A DNA stretch of 64,000 nucleotides from Buttiauxella gaviniae ATCC 51604 (GTDB taxonomy: Bacteria > Pseudomonadota > Gammaproteobacteria > Enterobacterales > Enterobacteriaceae): NCBI RefSeq assembly GCF_001654835.1, contig NZ_LXEP01000006.1:1-64000 (forward strand), written 5' to 3'. The stretch's first letter is position 1. Every line of letters begins with the position of its first letter. The translations under genes were made by a program, and so were the position numbers. Positions 54,703-62,584 of this stretch are shown in pieces. The notes beneath the pieces are model-generated. The model was given only the letters and a program-made list of their open reading frames with translations. It did no database searches and was not told where the DNA came from.

Positions 54703-54893
54703 CGTTCACCCGAACGTCATTCGATCCCACATATTTCGGTGAACGGTGAACGTGCCAAGGAGAGAACGCCCTCTCCTTGGCAATCCTGGCGCCGGCAAGT
54801 CAATCGCCGGGCGCGCCAGGGGGCTGGCGTGAGCCACCTGGCACGTTCACCGTTCACTAACCTATGTAGGATCAGTGAACATTCGGGTGAACG
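54703..54893. repeat. About 190-bp palindromic element with nested hairpins (MITE-like)
   Basis: Outer arms start CGTTCACCCGAA (54703) and end TTCGGGTGAACG (54893). Inner arms of 19 bp are perfect: GTGAACGGTGAACGTGCCA (54739-54757) and its complement at 54839-54857. Outer start to inner start and inner end to outer end are both 36 bp, so the whole is one symmetric structure. The middle 80 bp holds GCCAAGGAGAG-N6-CTCTCCTTGGC, CCTGGCGC...GCGCCAGG and GGCT..AGCC hairpins. No transposase frame is present. It differs from ERIC and REP units known to me. Confidence 0.8.
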
Positions 54894-54925
54894 GAATATT
54901 CACCCTTCAGGCATAAACGTCCAGT

Positions 54926-56167
54926 TTACTTCTCCACCCTCAGCGCCTTCACTTGCTCGGCAGTCACATCCCCCGGCAAACCACCCCATGTCACTCGCAG
55001 GTAATTCACCAGTTCCGCAACTTGCTCATCGTTCAGGCGCTCACCAAAGCCCGGCATGCTTTGCATACTTTCCCCGTTCGGGAAGTTCTGCGCAGGCAGG
55101 CCATCGAGCACCGAAACAATCAGGTTTTTGGCATCCGGCTGGCGCAGCGTCGCGTTGTTCAGCATCGACACCGCAACGTGCGGTTTGCCCTCGCCTTCAC
55201 GGGCATGGCATCCAGCGCACTGGTCGAGATATGTCATCCGCCCGGCTTCGTTACCGTTCCCGAGTGCTGCAGGCACTGCCGCTGGTGGCGCTTCGCCCAT
55301 CAAATACGTTGCCATCGCTTTTTGATCGGCAGCCGTCAAATGCTGAGTACTGAGGTCAACCACCATATGCATTTCGCTAAACGCGCTGCCTTGCGGGGCA
55401 ATCCCAGTGGTGAGGAATTGCTGTACATCCTGCGGCGTCCAGCCTCGCTGCGCTAATGCTTTTGGTGTGATATCAGGTGCCATAAAGCGGCCGAGTTCTC
55501 CGCCCTGCATCGCTTTGTCGAGTTTCATCTGACCGAGTAAACCGCGCTCGGTATGGCATTCGCCACAGTGCCCAAGCACATCAGCCAGATAACGCCCACG
55601 ATGCCAGTCCGGTGAATCACCCGTTGAAATTGCAGGAAGCGGATCTTTGTCATGGAACATAATATTCCAGCCAATCAACGCAATACGCTGGTTGAACGGG
55701 AAGGCCATTTCGTTATCCGGCGTCTTAACATCCACCGCCGGGCGCGTCATCAGATAAGCATAAATATCGTCTGAATCCTTACGCGAAATATTTTTGTACG
55801 AGGTGTAAGGCATAGCCGGGAACAGATGACGCCCGGTTGGGGTAACGCCTTCGGTCAGCGCTTTGTAGAAATCATCTTTCGTCCAGCGGCCAATACCGTA
55901 ATCGGCAGAAGGCGTCAGATTGCTGCCGTAAATTGTGCCATATGGGGATTCCAGCGGGTAGCCGCCAGCTAATGGAGCACCACCAGAAGCGGTGTGGCAA
56001 GCCGCACAGTCAGCAGCTTTGGCCAGATAACTACCGCGTTCGATTTGATCTTTACTGGCGGTGACTTTTTGTACCGGGCCGTCATAAGTGCGATATTCCC
56101 GCCAATACAAAATGGCGACAAGAATGACTACAATTGCCAGCACAATCAGTGCGAGACGTTTTTTCAT
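54926..56167 (-). CDS. Triheme c-type cytochrome subunit of the molybdenum hydroxylase
   Basis: 413 residues. One N-terminal membrane anchor (RLALIVLAIVVILVAILYW), then three CxxCH haem sites: CAACH 54-58, CGECH 201-205 and CAGCH 317-321. Same design as the cytochrome subunit of alcohol/aldehyde dehydrogenases of acetic acid bacteria. It would carry electrons from the [2Fe-2S] subunit to ubiquinone in the periplasm. Its ATG overlaps the iron-sulfur gene (4 bp). The three-subunit set has no FAD protein. Confidence 0.9.
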   Translation of the reverse strand: MKKRLALIVLAIVVILVAILYWREYRTYDGPVQKVTASKDQIERGSYLAKAADCAACHTASGGAPLAGGYPLESPYGTIYGSNLTPSADYGIGRWTKDDFYKALTEGVTPTGRHLFPAMPYTSYKNISRKDSDDIYAYLMTRPAVDVKTPDNEMAFPFNQRIALIGWNIMFHDKDPLPAISTGDSPDWHRGRYLADVLGHCGECHTERGLLGQMKLDKAMQGGELGRFMAPDITPKALAQRGWTPQDVQQFLTTGIAPQGSAFSEMHMVVDLSTQHLTAADQKAMATYLMGEAPPAAVPAALGNGNEAGRMTYLDQCAGCHAREGEGKPHVAVSMLNNATLRQPDAKNLIVSVLDGLPAQNFPNGESMQSMPGFGERLNDEQVAELVNYLRVTWGGLPGDVTAEQVKALRVEK

Positions 56168-56718
56168 TTCACCGTCTCCTTCAGAAGCCCCGGCGTTTTC
56201 AGCACCACGTCACGCACCGCTTCGTAATAACGAACGTAGCCTGTACAGCGGCAGATGTGGTTTTCCAGCGCATGTGAAATCGCACCTTCCAGCTCTTCAC
56301 GTGCAATCGGTTGGCGTTTGAGTTTCTCGACAAAAATCGTTGCTGCGTTAACAAAGCCCGGCGTGCAGTAGCCGCACTGGAAGCTGTAGTGGTCGAGGAA
56401 TGACTGCTGAATTGGCGACAGTTCTACGACGTCGCCCTGCTCATCAACTTTTGCATGCCCTTCAACGGTGCGGACTTTTTTGCCGTTAAAGAAATGGGCA
56501 CCGGTAATACAGGTGCGCACTTCTTCACTGGTGCCGCTTGGGTTATCAACAATCGCCACACACGCGTGGCAAATGCCCTGTCCGCAGCCCAGGCGAGAGC
56601 CGGTCAGATAGACATATTCGTGCAGGAAATCGATCATCATCAACCCTTCTGGCACATCAATTGGGCCATACGGTTTGTTGTTGATGGTCAGGGTCATTGG
56701 TTTAGTTTTGATGCTCAT
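56164..56718 (-). CDS. [2Fe-2S] subunit of a molybdenum hydroxylase (IorA/CoxS type)
   Basis: 184 residues. Ferredoxin-type cluster at Cys45, Cys50, Cys53 and Cys70; second cluster CGYC (115-118) and CRC (156-158) near the molybdenum site. Subunits of this size relay electrons from Moco to the partner cytochrome. No Tat signal of its own, so it presumably rides out with the large subunit. Overlaps both neighbours by 4 bp. Confidence 0.93.
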   Translation of the reverse strand: MSIKTKPMTLTINNKPYGPIDVPEGLMMIDFLHEYVYLTGSRLGCGQGICHACVAIVDNPSGTSEEVRTCITGAHFFNGKKVRTVEGHAKVDEQGDVVELSPIQQSFLDHYSFQCGYCTPGFVNAATIFVEKLKRQPIAREELEGAISHALENHICRCTGYVRYYEAVRDVVLKTPGLLKETVK

Positions 56719-59504
56719 GGTAATACCTCACGAATATTTTCTGCACGAACGGGCAAATCACGGAAACGGTGGCCGGTGGCATCGGCAATCGCATTCACAA
56801 TCGCGGCAACAACCGGGATCATCACGACTTCAGCCATGCCTTTTGGTGGGTCAGTTTCCGAAAGTGCGGGGAGGATATCGCCAGTCTGTTTCCAGACTGC
56901 AACATCGCTGGCTCGCGGCAGGTGATAACGGTTGAAGTTCCATGTCCCGTTGCCCGGTCCGTCTTCATAGAGAGGTAAATATTCGTGTAGCGCATGGCCG
57001 ATACCCATCGCCAGGCCGCCCTGCAACTGCCCGGATACCAATTCCGGCACAATTAAATTGCCGCACTCCATAATCGAGTGATGGTTCAGCAGTTCGACAT
57101 CGCCGGTTGCGAGACTTACCGCAACTTCGGCGAGTGTGCCGACCGCGCTATAGTAGGTCACCGATGCGTTGTTACGCTGAGTTGGCGGATAGTAGACATG
57201 TTCACGAGCAAGCGTTACGAATTCGCCATTGCCGTTACGCACCGACAAGCCGTCAATCGGCAGGCGTTTGCTTTGTTCGCCAATTTTGAAATCGGCTTCT
57301 GCCCATTGCCAGCGGTTAAAGACATGCACTGTGGCGCCGGTCATTAACCCCATTTCATGGGCTTTTTTCGCCACCAGCTCAAGGCTTAAAATTTCCATAC
57401 CGGCAGCGGTTAGACCGCCTTCTACCCAGCGGGCGTCTTCGATACGCACCACTAAAGGTGCTGCCTGGCCGCCGCCAATTCCGGTGGTCCAGATTGCCAT
57501 TGCCGCCGGCCACAAGCCGTGTTCGAACACTAAACGCGCCGCTTCACGCGTGCTGTGCGAGAAGTAATAAGCTGAGTTACTGGCACTCGATGGCGAACAG
57601 TACGACGGTGACCAGGATGGATCAGCAGCCAGTTTGTCCTGATCTTCCTGGGACATAATGTATGGGTCACCACTGGTGACAATCGGCAGCGAACTCCAGT
57701 CGGTGACCGAGAAATGCGCTTCGTCTGCCGGTTTGCCCAGCCATTGTGCGCACAATACGGACTGTGATGTTGACATACCGGTGCCCATTTCCGCACCGCT
57801 GTGATGCAGCACAATACGCCCATCGGCACCGACTTCTACGCGCGCAAAGGAGGTTTCAGCCCCGGTACCAAAGTCTTTTTGTACGCAACCAAAGCCCACG
57901 CCGTAGCGTTTACCAGGGTTTTTCATCTCAAATTCGGCTTTCCGTTCGGCACGTTTGATCCAGATTTCATTTTTCGCCGCTTTAGCCAGCACTTCATCAA
58001 CACGAATCGCACCAGCAGGAATCGCACCCTGGGTGTTTTTCATGCCAGATTTCAGCGCGTTACGCATACGGAATTCAATCGGATCGATTCCCAACTCGTC
58101 AGCAATTTCATCCACCATCATTTCGGTAGCGGCCATACTTTGCAGCGTGCCGTAACCGCGCGCGGAACCGGCGTCGATAGCGCGTGAAGCCACGCCCACC
58201 GCCGACAAATCACTTTTCGGGAAGTAGTAAATAGACTGCGCCGCCGTCGCGCCCACCATTGAGACTGACGGGGTAAAGTTGCTGCGTCCGCCGCCGTTGG
58301 CGGTCATATCGCCCAAAAACGATTGCAGAATACCGGTCTTTTTATTCACCGCGATGGTGTAATTCATATCGAACGCGTGGCGTTTGAGTGCGCTCTGGAA
58401 CTGCTCGTAACGGTCGTTCGCCAGACGTACCGGGTGACCGTCGCCATACATTGCGGCAACCGCACCGTAATACGGGAAGTTGTAATGATCTTTGGAGCCA
58501 TAACCCACGGTGTAACACGGATGGAGAATAAGCTGTTTTACCGGCTGCGTGCGTTTTGCCAGCATGCGCGGCATCTCGTCAGCTACTTCCTGCGGGGATT
58601 GCGTTGGCACCACCATATGCAGCGTTTGCGTCGCTTCATCAAACCAGCCGTTGGCGTTATCCGGTTCAAGGGCGGCGGTGTCGATGGATTGCGTGGTGTA
58701 GCGGCGTTGTAGCACCAGCCAGTCTTCAGGCGGGTTCTTAAGTTCATCTGCAATCATGCCCGCGTAATACATGCCTTCCTGATCCAGCTTGCCGCCTTCT
58801 CGCCCTTCAGGCCAGACCGGCAAATGCTTTTTCATCGATACCGGGAAAATCGGCATGTCTTTCAGGCTGGAGAAATGATCGTCGTCTTGCGAGGTGGCGC
58901 CACCGACGCGCACAAAGCGGAATGTGCCCCACGGGTCACGTTCCAGCGGGCCGGTTTCGGCACCGTACTGAATCACTTCGTCTTTAAATTTCAGTTTGTC
59001 TTTGGCAAAGCGGAAACGGGCAAAATCGTGGTAAATCAGGATGGCAACAGCTTGCCCAAGATACGCCGGCGTTTTGCCGGTCGGCAGCAACATGTCTTCA
59101 CCGTAGAACGCCGGGAATGCCAGGCCATCACGCGCCAGATCTTCGGCAGTCACCAGGCGATCGGGTTTCAGATCATCGTCCAATAAGGAGAGATCGATAC
59201 CGCTAAACAACCTATCGGCTTTCGTGGTGCGCAAAATAAAGGCGTGAGCCTGTTTCTGCGGCCAATGAGGCATGTCTACCGCGCGAATATCGCGGGCAAA
59301 GACTTTCTGCCCCATCACTTTTGATTTCCCGTCGATTCGGAAACGGATGCGCTTATTTTTGGCATCCCAGTTCGGCGAGTGAAGGATTTTTTGTTCAAAT
59401 AGCGCGGCATAAGCACGGCTATAGAGAGGGGCAAGATACACCGCGACTCCGGCAACCACCGCACGTTTAATAAAACTGCGCCGTGATGGATTAAAATTGC
59501 TCAT
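56715..59504 (-). CDS. Molybdopterin-binding large subunit of a hydroxylase (IorB/aldehyde oxidoreductase type)
   Basis: 929 residues. Tat signal SRRSFIKRAVVAGVAVYLAP (7-26) marks export of the folded holoenzyme. Xanthine dehydrogenase-family features: GYGSKDHYNFPYYGA, GGGRSNFTPS, GMGTSTSQSV-like VGADGRIVLHHSGAEMGTGM (split). The enzyme would oxidise aldehydes or N-heterocycles in the periplasm; substrate unknown. First gene of a three-gene operon, divergent from Moco-maturation genes. Confidence 0.92.
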   Translation of the reverse strand: MSNFNPSRRSFIKRAVVAGVAVYLAPLYSRAYAALFEQKILHSPNWDAKNKRIRFRIDGKSKVMGQKVFARDIRAVDMPHWPQKQAHAFILRTTKADRLFSGIDLSLLDDDLKPDRLVTAEDLARDGLAFPAFYGEDMLLPTGKTPAYLGQAVAILIYHDFARFRFAKDKLKFKDEVIQYGAETGPLERDPWGTFRFVRVGGATSQDDDHFSSLKDMPIFPVSMKKHLPVWPEGREGGKLDQEGMYYAGMIADELKNPPEDWLVLQRRYTTQSIDTAALEPDNANGWFDEATQTLHMVVPTQSPQEVADEMPRMLAKRTQPVKQLILHPCYTVGYGSKDHYNFPYYGAVAAMYGDGHPVRLANDRYEQFQSALKRHAFDMNYTIAVNKKTGILQSFLGDMTANGGGRSNFTPSVSMVGATAAQSIYYFPKSDLSAVGVASRAIDAGSARGYGTLQSMAATEMMVDEIADELGIDPIEFRMRNALKSGMKNTQGAIPAGAIRVDEVLAKAAKNEIWIKRAERKAEFEMKNPGKRYGVGFGCVQKDFGTGAETSFARVEVGADGRIVLHHSGAEMGTGMSTSQSVLCAQWLGKPADEAHFSVTDWSSLPIVTSGDPYIMSQEDQDKLAADPSWSPSYCSPSSASNSAYYFSHSTREAARLVFEHGLWPAAMAIWTTGIGGGQAAPLVVRIEDARWVEGGLTAAGMEILSLELVAKKAHEMGLMTGATVHVFNRWQWAEADFKIGEQSKRLPIDGLSVRNGNGEFVTLAREHVYYPPTQRNNASVTYYSAVGTLAEVAVSLATGDVELLNHHSIMECGNLIVPELVSGQLQGGLAMGIGHALHEYLPLYEDGPGNGTWNFNRYHLPRASDVAVWKQTGDILPALSETDPPKGMAEVVMIPVVAAIVNAIADATGHRFRDLPVRAENIREVLP

Positions 59505-59707
59505 AAAACGTCCCGTTTAAAATTATTATTGTCTTTTTTTCAAACAATTATGCGTAGATCTTATACATTTCCGTAGTGAATATAAGTATATATATTTAAG
59601 CTAAATCATGTGAGAATTAACATCTCATTTTCATAAAAAAAACATTGTTGCGCAAATTACTCATGGCATTGCGTAATCAGGAAGGCAGTGAGGAATCACC
59701 CTTGAAT

Positions 59708-60280
59708 ATGAAAGCGGGCATTATTATTGCCGCCGCAGGATGTGCCGAACGCTTCAAAAAAGCGGGCGGCGAAGGCAATAAACTTAACGCGTTGCTCAAC
59801 AGCAGCAGCGTGTTTGCGCAAACGCTACGTAATGCACTGGCTTCTGGCCTACAAGTGCATGTAGTGACGCGGCCGGAAAACAGCCAGGTTCAAGCGTTGT
59901 GCCTCGCACAGCAAGTTCGCGTTACACTGATTGAAAGTTCTGGGTTGGGTGAGTCGATCGCTGCCGGTGTTCGCGCAAATGCGAACTGGCAAGGCTGGCT
60001 GATTCATCTTGCGGATATGCCTTTTGTTCCACCGGCTGTGTTTGTGGAGGTGGCAGATGCACTGAAATCTCACACGCTGGTGCGGCCATGCGTTAGCACG
60101 CAACCGGGTCATCCCGTGGCCTTCGACCGTAACTGGTACAGCAAACTCAGTCAGTTAACCGGTGACAACGGCGCGCGTGAGTTGTTATGTGGCGAGTCCA
60201 TGCACCTCATCGAAATTAAAGATGCCGATTCCCAGCGCGATATTGATCTCCCATCACAACTGGTTCAAAGGAGTGAGTAA
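59708..60280 (+). CDS. MobA-like NTP transferase, molybdenum cofactor cytidylyltransferase (MocA type)
   Basis: 190 residues from ATG 59708; GAGGAA lies 12 bp upstream, so TTG 59702 with better spacing is an alternative. MKAGIIIAAAGCAERFKKAGG..NKLNALL is the nucleotidyltransferase signature loop and HLADMPFVPP the metal-binding Asp motif, as in MocA. It would turn Moco into the cytosine dinucleotide form for the hydroxylase across the divergent promoter. 2 bp before the XdhC-type gene. Confidence 0.85.
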   Translation: MKAGIIIAAAGCAERFKKAGGEGNKLNALLNSSSVFAQTLRNALASGLQVHVVTRPENSQVQALCLAQQVRVTLIESSGLGESIAAGVRANANWQGWLIHLADMPFVPPAVFVEVADALKSHTLVRPCVSTQPGHPVAFDRNWYSKLSQLTGDNGARELLCGESMHLIEIKDADSQRDIDLPSQLVQRSE

Positions 60281-60282
60281 TC

Positions 60283-61251
60283 ATGCAACACCTTGATATT
60301 AGTGTGATTTACCAGGCTCGTGAATGGCTGGAACAACAACCCGTCTGGTTATGTACGGTTTTAAATACCTACGGTTCCTCACCCCGCTCACCAGGGGCGT
60401 TAATGGTGGCAACAGCCGACAATCATTTTTGTGGTTCACTTTCCGGTGGCTGTGTAGAAGAGGATTTTTTGCAGCGTATTGCTCAGGGTGAATACCAGCA
60501 AGCCAGCCAGATTGTGCGTTACGGCGAAGGCGGATTAGAGCCAGGAATTGCCCTGCCCTGCGGTGGCGTGCTGGATATTTTGGTCGAATATCTCCCTTCT
60601 ACCCCTGGCAATATTACGTATCTGGAAAAGATGGCCGCGGCGCTAGGTGGCCATTTTTCCTTGCAGAAACGTCTGACGCTTCCTGAGCCTTGTCGCCACC
60701 TTGAAGTTACCGAATTTGCCGATATCACCCAGGTTGAGCGCAACGGGCAGCAGATTACCGTGCATGTTGCCGCAGCACCGCGCTTACTGATTGCAGGGCT
60801 CTCGAGCGTTGCGTTGTACTGTGCCGATTTTGCCAGCTCGCTGGGTTTTGAAGTGTTGGTTTGTGAGAATCGACCAGACGCCTTAGAGAATTTCGCCGCC
60901 CAGCTTAAACCGGGTATTACTCTGCTCAGGCAGTTCCCTGCGAATTATCTCGAGCAACAAAGTTGCCACGCCAACACGGCGATTGTCGCGCTAACGCATG
61001 ATCCACGTATGGATGACCTGACGATGATGGAAGCGGTGAACACGCCTGCGTTTTACATTGGGGCGATGGGGTCGCAGAAGAACAGTGCGCGACGGTTGGA
61101 ACGATTACAGAAAATAGCGGAATTAAACCCGACTCAGTTACAACGCATTCACGCCCCTATAGGCTTGCCATTGGGGAGCAAAACTCCGGCGGAAATTGCA
61201 CTGGCGGTGATGGCAGATATTGTGAAGCGCAAGAATGAAGCGCGGGGATAA
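60283..61251 (+). CDS. XdhC/PaoD-type Moco insertion chaperone
   Basis: 322 residues. TYGSSPRSPGALMVATADNHFCGSLSGGCVEEDF (split, residues 28-60) is the XdhC/CoxI N-terminal motif; the C-terminal half is Rossmann-like (RLLIAGLSSVALYCADFASSLGF and PAFYIGAMGSQKNSARRLERL). XdhC proteins bind and deliver matured Moco and are required for sulphuration. Together with the MocA-type gene it completes an autonomous maturation set. Confidence 0.9.
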   Translation: MQHLDISVIYQAREWLEQQPVWLCTVLNTYGSSPRSPGALMVATADNHFCGSLSGGCVEEDFLQRIAQGEYQQASQIVRYGEGGLEPGIALPCGGVLDILVEYLPSTPGNITYLEKMAAALGGHFSLQKRLTLPEPCRHLEVTEFADITQVERNGQQITVHVAAAPRLLIAGLSSVALYCADFASSLGFEVLVCENRPDALENFAAQLKPGITLLRQFPANYLEQQSCHANTAIVALTHDPRMDDLTMMEAVNTPAFYIGAMGSQKNSARRLERLQKIAELNPTQLQRIHAPIGLPLGSKTPAEIALAVMADIVKRKNEARG

Positions 61252-61258
61252 TTTTTTG

Positions 61259-61285
61259 GGTGGATGTGCGCAAGCGACATCCACC
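61259..61285. repeat. REP-like hairpin downstream of the XdhC-type gene and yehS
   Basis: GGTGGATGT / ACATCCACC, nine-bp stem with a 9-nt loop, between two convergent genes. Similar GTGGAT...ATCCAC units are typical of enteric intergenic palindromic repeats. No T tract follows, so it is not a standard terminator. Confidence 0.5.
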
Positions 61286-61295
61286 GCAATAAATC

Positions 61296-61766
61296 TTACT
61301 TCTTCGCTACGTGTACGCGAGCAGTTAAACCACGCAGGAAATAGCGCAGGAACTGGTCGCCACATTCGCGGAAGTTTTTGTTCTCTGGTGCACGCATCAT
61401 CGCGGTGATTTCTGGCATAGAGATACGGAATTCTTGTGAGGTCAGAATTTCCAGCACGTCATCGGTTTTCAAATCAAACGCAATACGCAGTTTTTTCAAG
61501 ATGATGTTATTAGTCATCTTGCGTTCAATTTTTGGCGCAGGCTTGCTTTCGTCTTTGCCGCGCTTGAAGTAAATCAGGCCGTTCAAGAAGTTTGCCATCA
61601 GGATATCCGGGCAAAGTTTAAAGTTCTCTTCGTCTTCTTTTTTGGTCCAGGTAACAATCTGCTCGGCAGTAACGGCAGTGTCGGTCAGGGCGAAGATTTT
61701 CACCATGTCGTCGTTGCCCAAATTCAGCATGTAGCGCACGCTGCGTAATACGTCGTTATTCATCAT
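61296..61766 (-). CDS. yehS: YehS, DUF1456 protein
   Basis: From ATG 61766 (MMNNDVLRSVRYMLNLG) 156 residues, the E. coli length; the frame opens to 61817 without support. Two DUF1456 repeats are visible (NDVLRSVRYMLNLGNDDMVKIF and NNIILKKLRIAFDLKTDDVLEIL). Molecular role not known. It lies downstream of btsSR as in E. coli and other enterics. Confidence 0.93.
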   Translation of the reverse strand: MMNNDVLRSVRYMLNLGNDDMVKIFALTDTAVTAEQIVTWTKKEDEENFKLCPDILMANFLNGLIYFKRGKDESKPAPKIERKMTNNIILKKLRIAFDLKTDDVLEILTSQEFRISMPEITAMMRAPENKNFRECGDQFLRYFLRGLTARVHVAKK

Positions 61767-61855
61767 AGTGGTGATTCTCTCGTTCAAAATCTTGCAAAGC
61801 GGGCAGTATATCGGCATGACCGCATATACCCTACATAAAACTATATCGTTTTAAA

Positions 61856-62584
61856 CTAGACCGCTTTCAACCCCAGCGCTTCTTTCAGGCTCTTTAAATA
61901 ACGCCGACTCACCGGGACTGACTGCCCGTCACGCAGCATCAATTCGGCTTGCCCGCCATCTTCAAAGCGGATCTCTTTGAGATGCACCATATTGACCAGG
62001 TATTGACGATGGCAGCGCACCAGCGGCGTGCGGCTCTCAAGGGTGCGCAACGTCAGTTCGGTAAAGCCTTCAGCGCCAAGGGCATTGGTGACATATACCC
62101 CGCTCATGCGGCTACTGGCATACATCACTTCTTCCATCTGGAGCAGGTAAATCCGGCTCTGCCCGGTACAAGGGATGAATTTGAGATCTTCCTGGTTTGG
62201 CTCAAGCAGCGTCATATCCTGATTGACGCGCTCATGGCGCAAACGGTGTAGGGTTTTCTCCAGCCGTTTGCTGTCTATTGGTTTAAGTAAATAGTCGAAC
62301 GCATGTTCTTCAAAAGCCTGCACCGCGTACTCGTCAAAGGCAGTGAGAAATACGATGTAGGGGCGCTGTTCAGGATCAAGCATGCCCACCATTTCCAGCC
62401 CACTGATGCGCGGCATCTGGATATCAAGAAACACCACGTCCGGATGCAAGCGATGCACCGCGCCAATGGCTTCCACCGCATTACCACACTCCCCCACGAC
62501 TTCAATGTCTGGTTCGTTTTGCAGCATGATGCGTAAATTCTCACGCGCCAGCGGTTCATCATCGACAATCAGCACTTTTAACAT
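61856..62584 (-). CDS. btsR: BtsR (YehT), LytTR-family response regulator
   Basis: 242 residues (E. coli 239). Receiver with Asp8-Asp9 and phosphate acceptor Asp54 (VFLDIQMP); LytTR DNA-binding domain at 140-240 ([19 protein letters not shown]). In E. coli it binds direct repeats ACC(G/A)CT(C/T) and activates btsT. ATG lies inside btsS (7-bp overlap). Confidence 0.96.
   Translation of the reverse strand: MLKVLIVDDEPLARENLRIMLQNEPDIEVVGECGNAVEAIGAVHRLHPDVVFLDIQMPRISGLEMVGMLDPEQRPYIVFLTAFDEYAVQAFEEHAFDYLLKPIDSKRLEKTLHRLRHERVNQDMTLLEPNQEDLKFIPCTGQSRIYLLQMEEVMYASSRMSGVYVTNALGAEGFTELTLRTLESRTPLVRCHRQYLVNMVHLKEIRFEDGGQAELMLRDGQSVPVSRRYLKSLKEALGLKAV

Larger units (their letters stand above)
54545..54925. 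other. 381-bp intergenic interval: BtsR operator and palindromic element
   Basis: Contains the promoter and BtsR repeats of the CstA-family gene (54545-54660) and, beyond them, a large palindromic repeat (54703-54893). A 235-codon frame reads through on the plus strand from 54646 into the cytochrome gene in reverse; I take it as non-coding. The motif GTTCACC or its complement recurs seven or more times from 54660 to 54905. Confidence 0.6.

Noticed and set aside
54646-55353. 235-codon plus-strand frame across the palindrome and cytochrome gene
   Set aside because: It runs antisense to the cytochrome coding region, is Pro/Ser/Arg-rich, and starts inside the BtsR operator; no ribosome-binding site or family pattern.
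59505-59644. Molybdenum cofactor riboswitch before the hydroxylase operon
   Set aside because: The interval is strongly AT-rich and lacks the GC-rich stems and conserved loops of the Moco motif.
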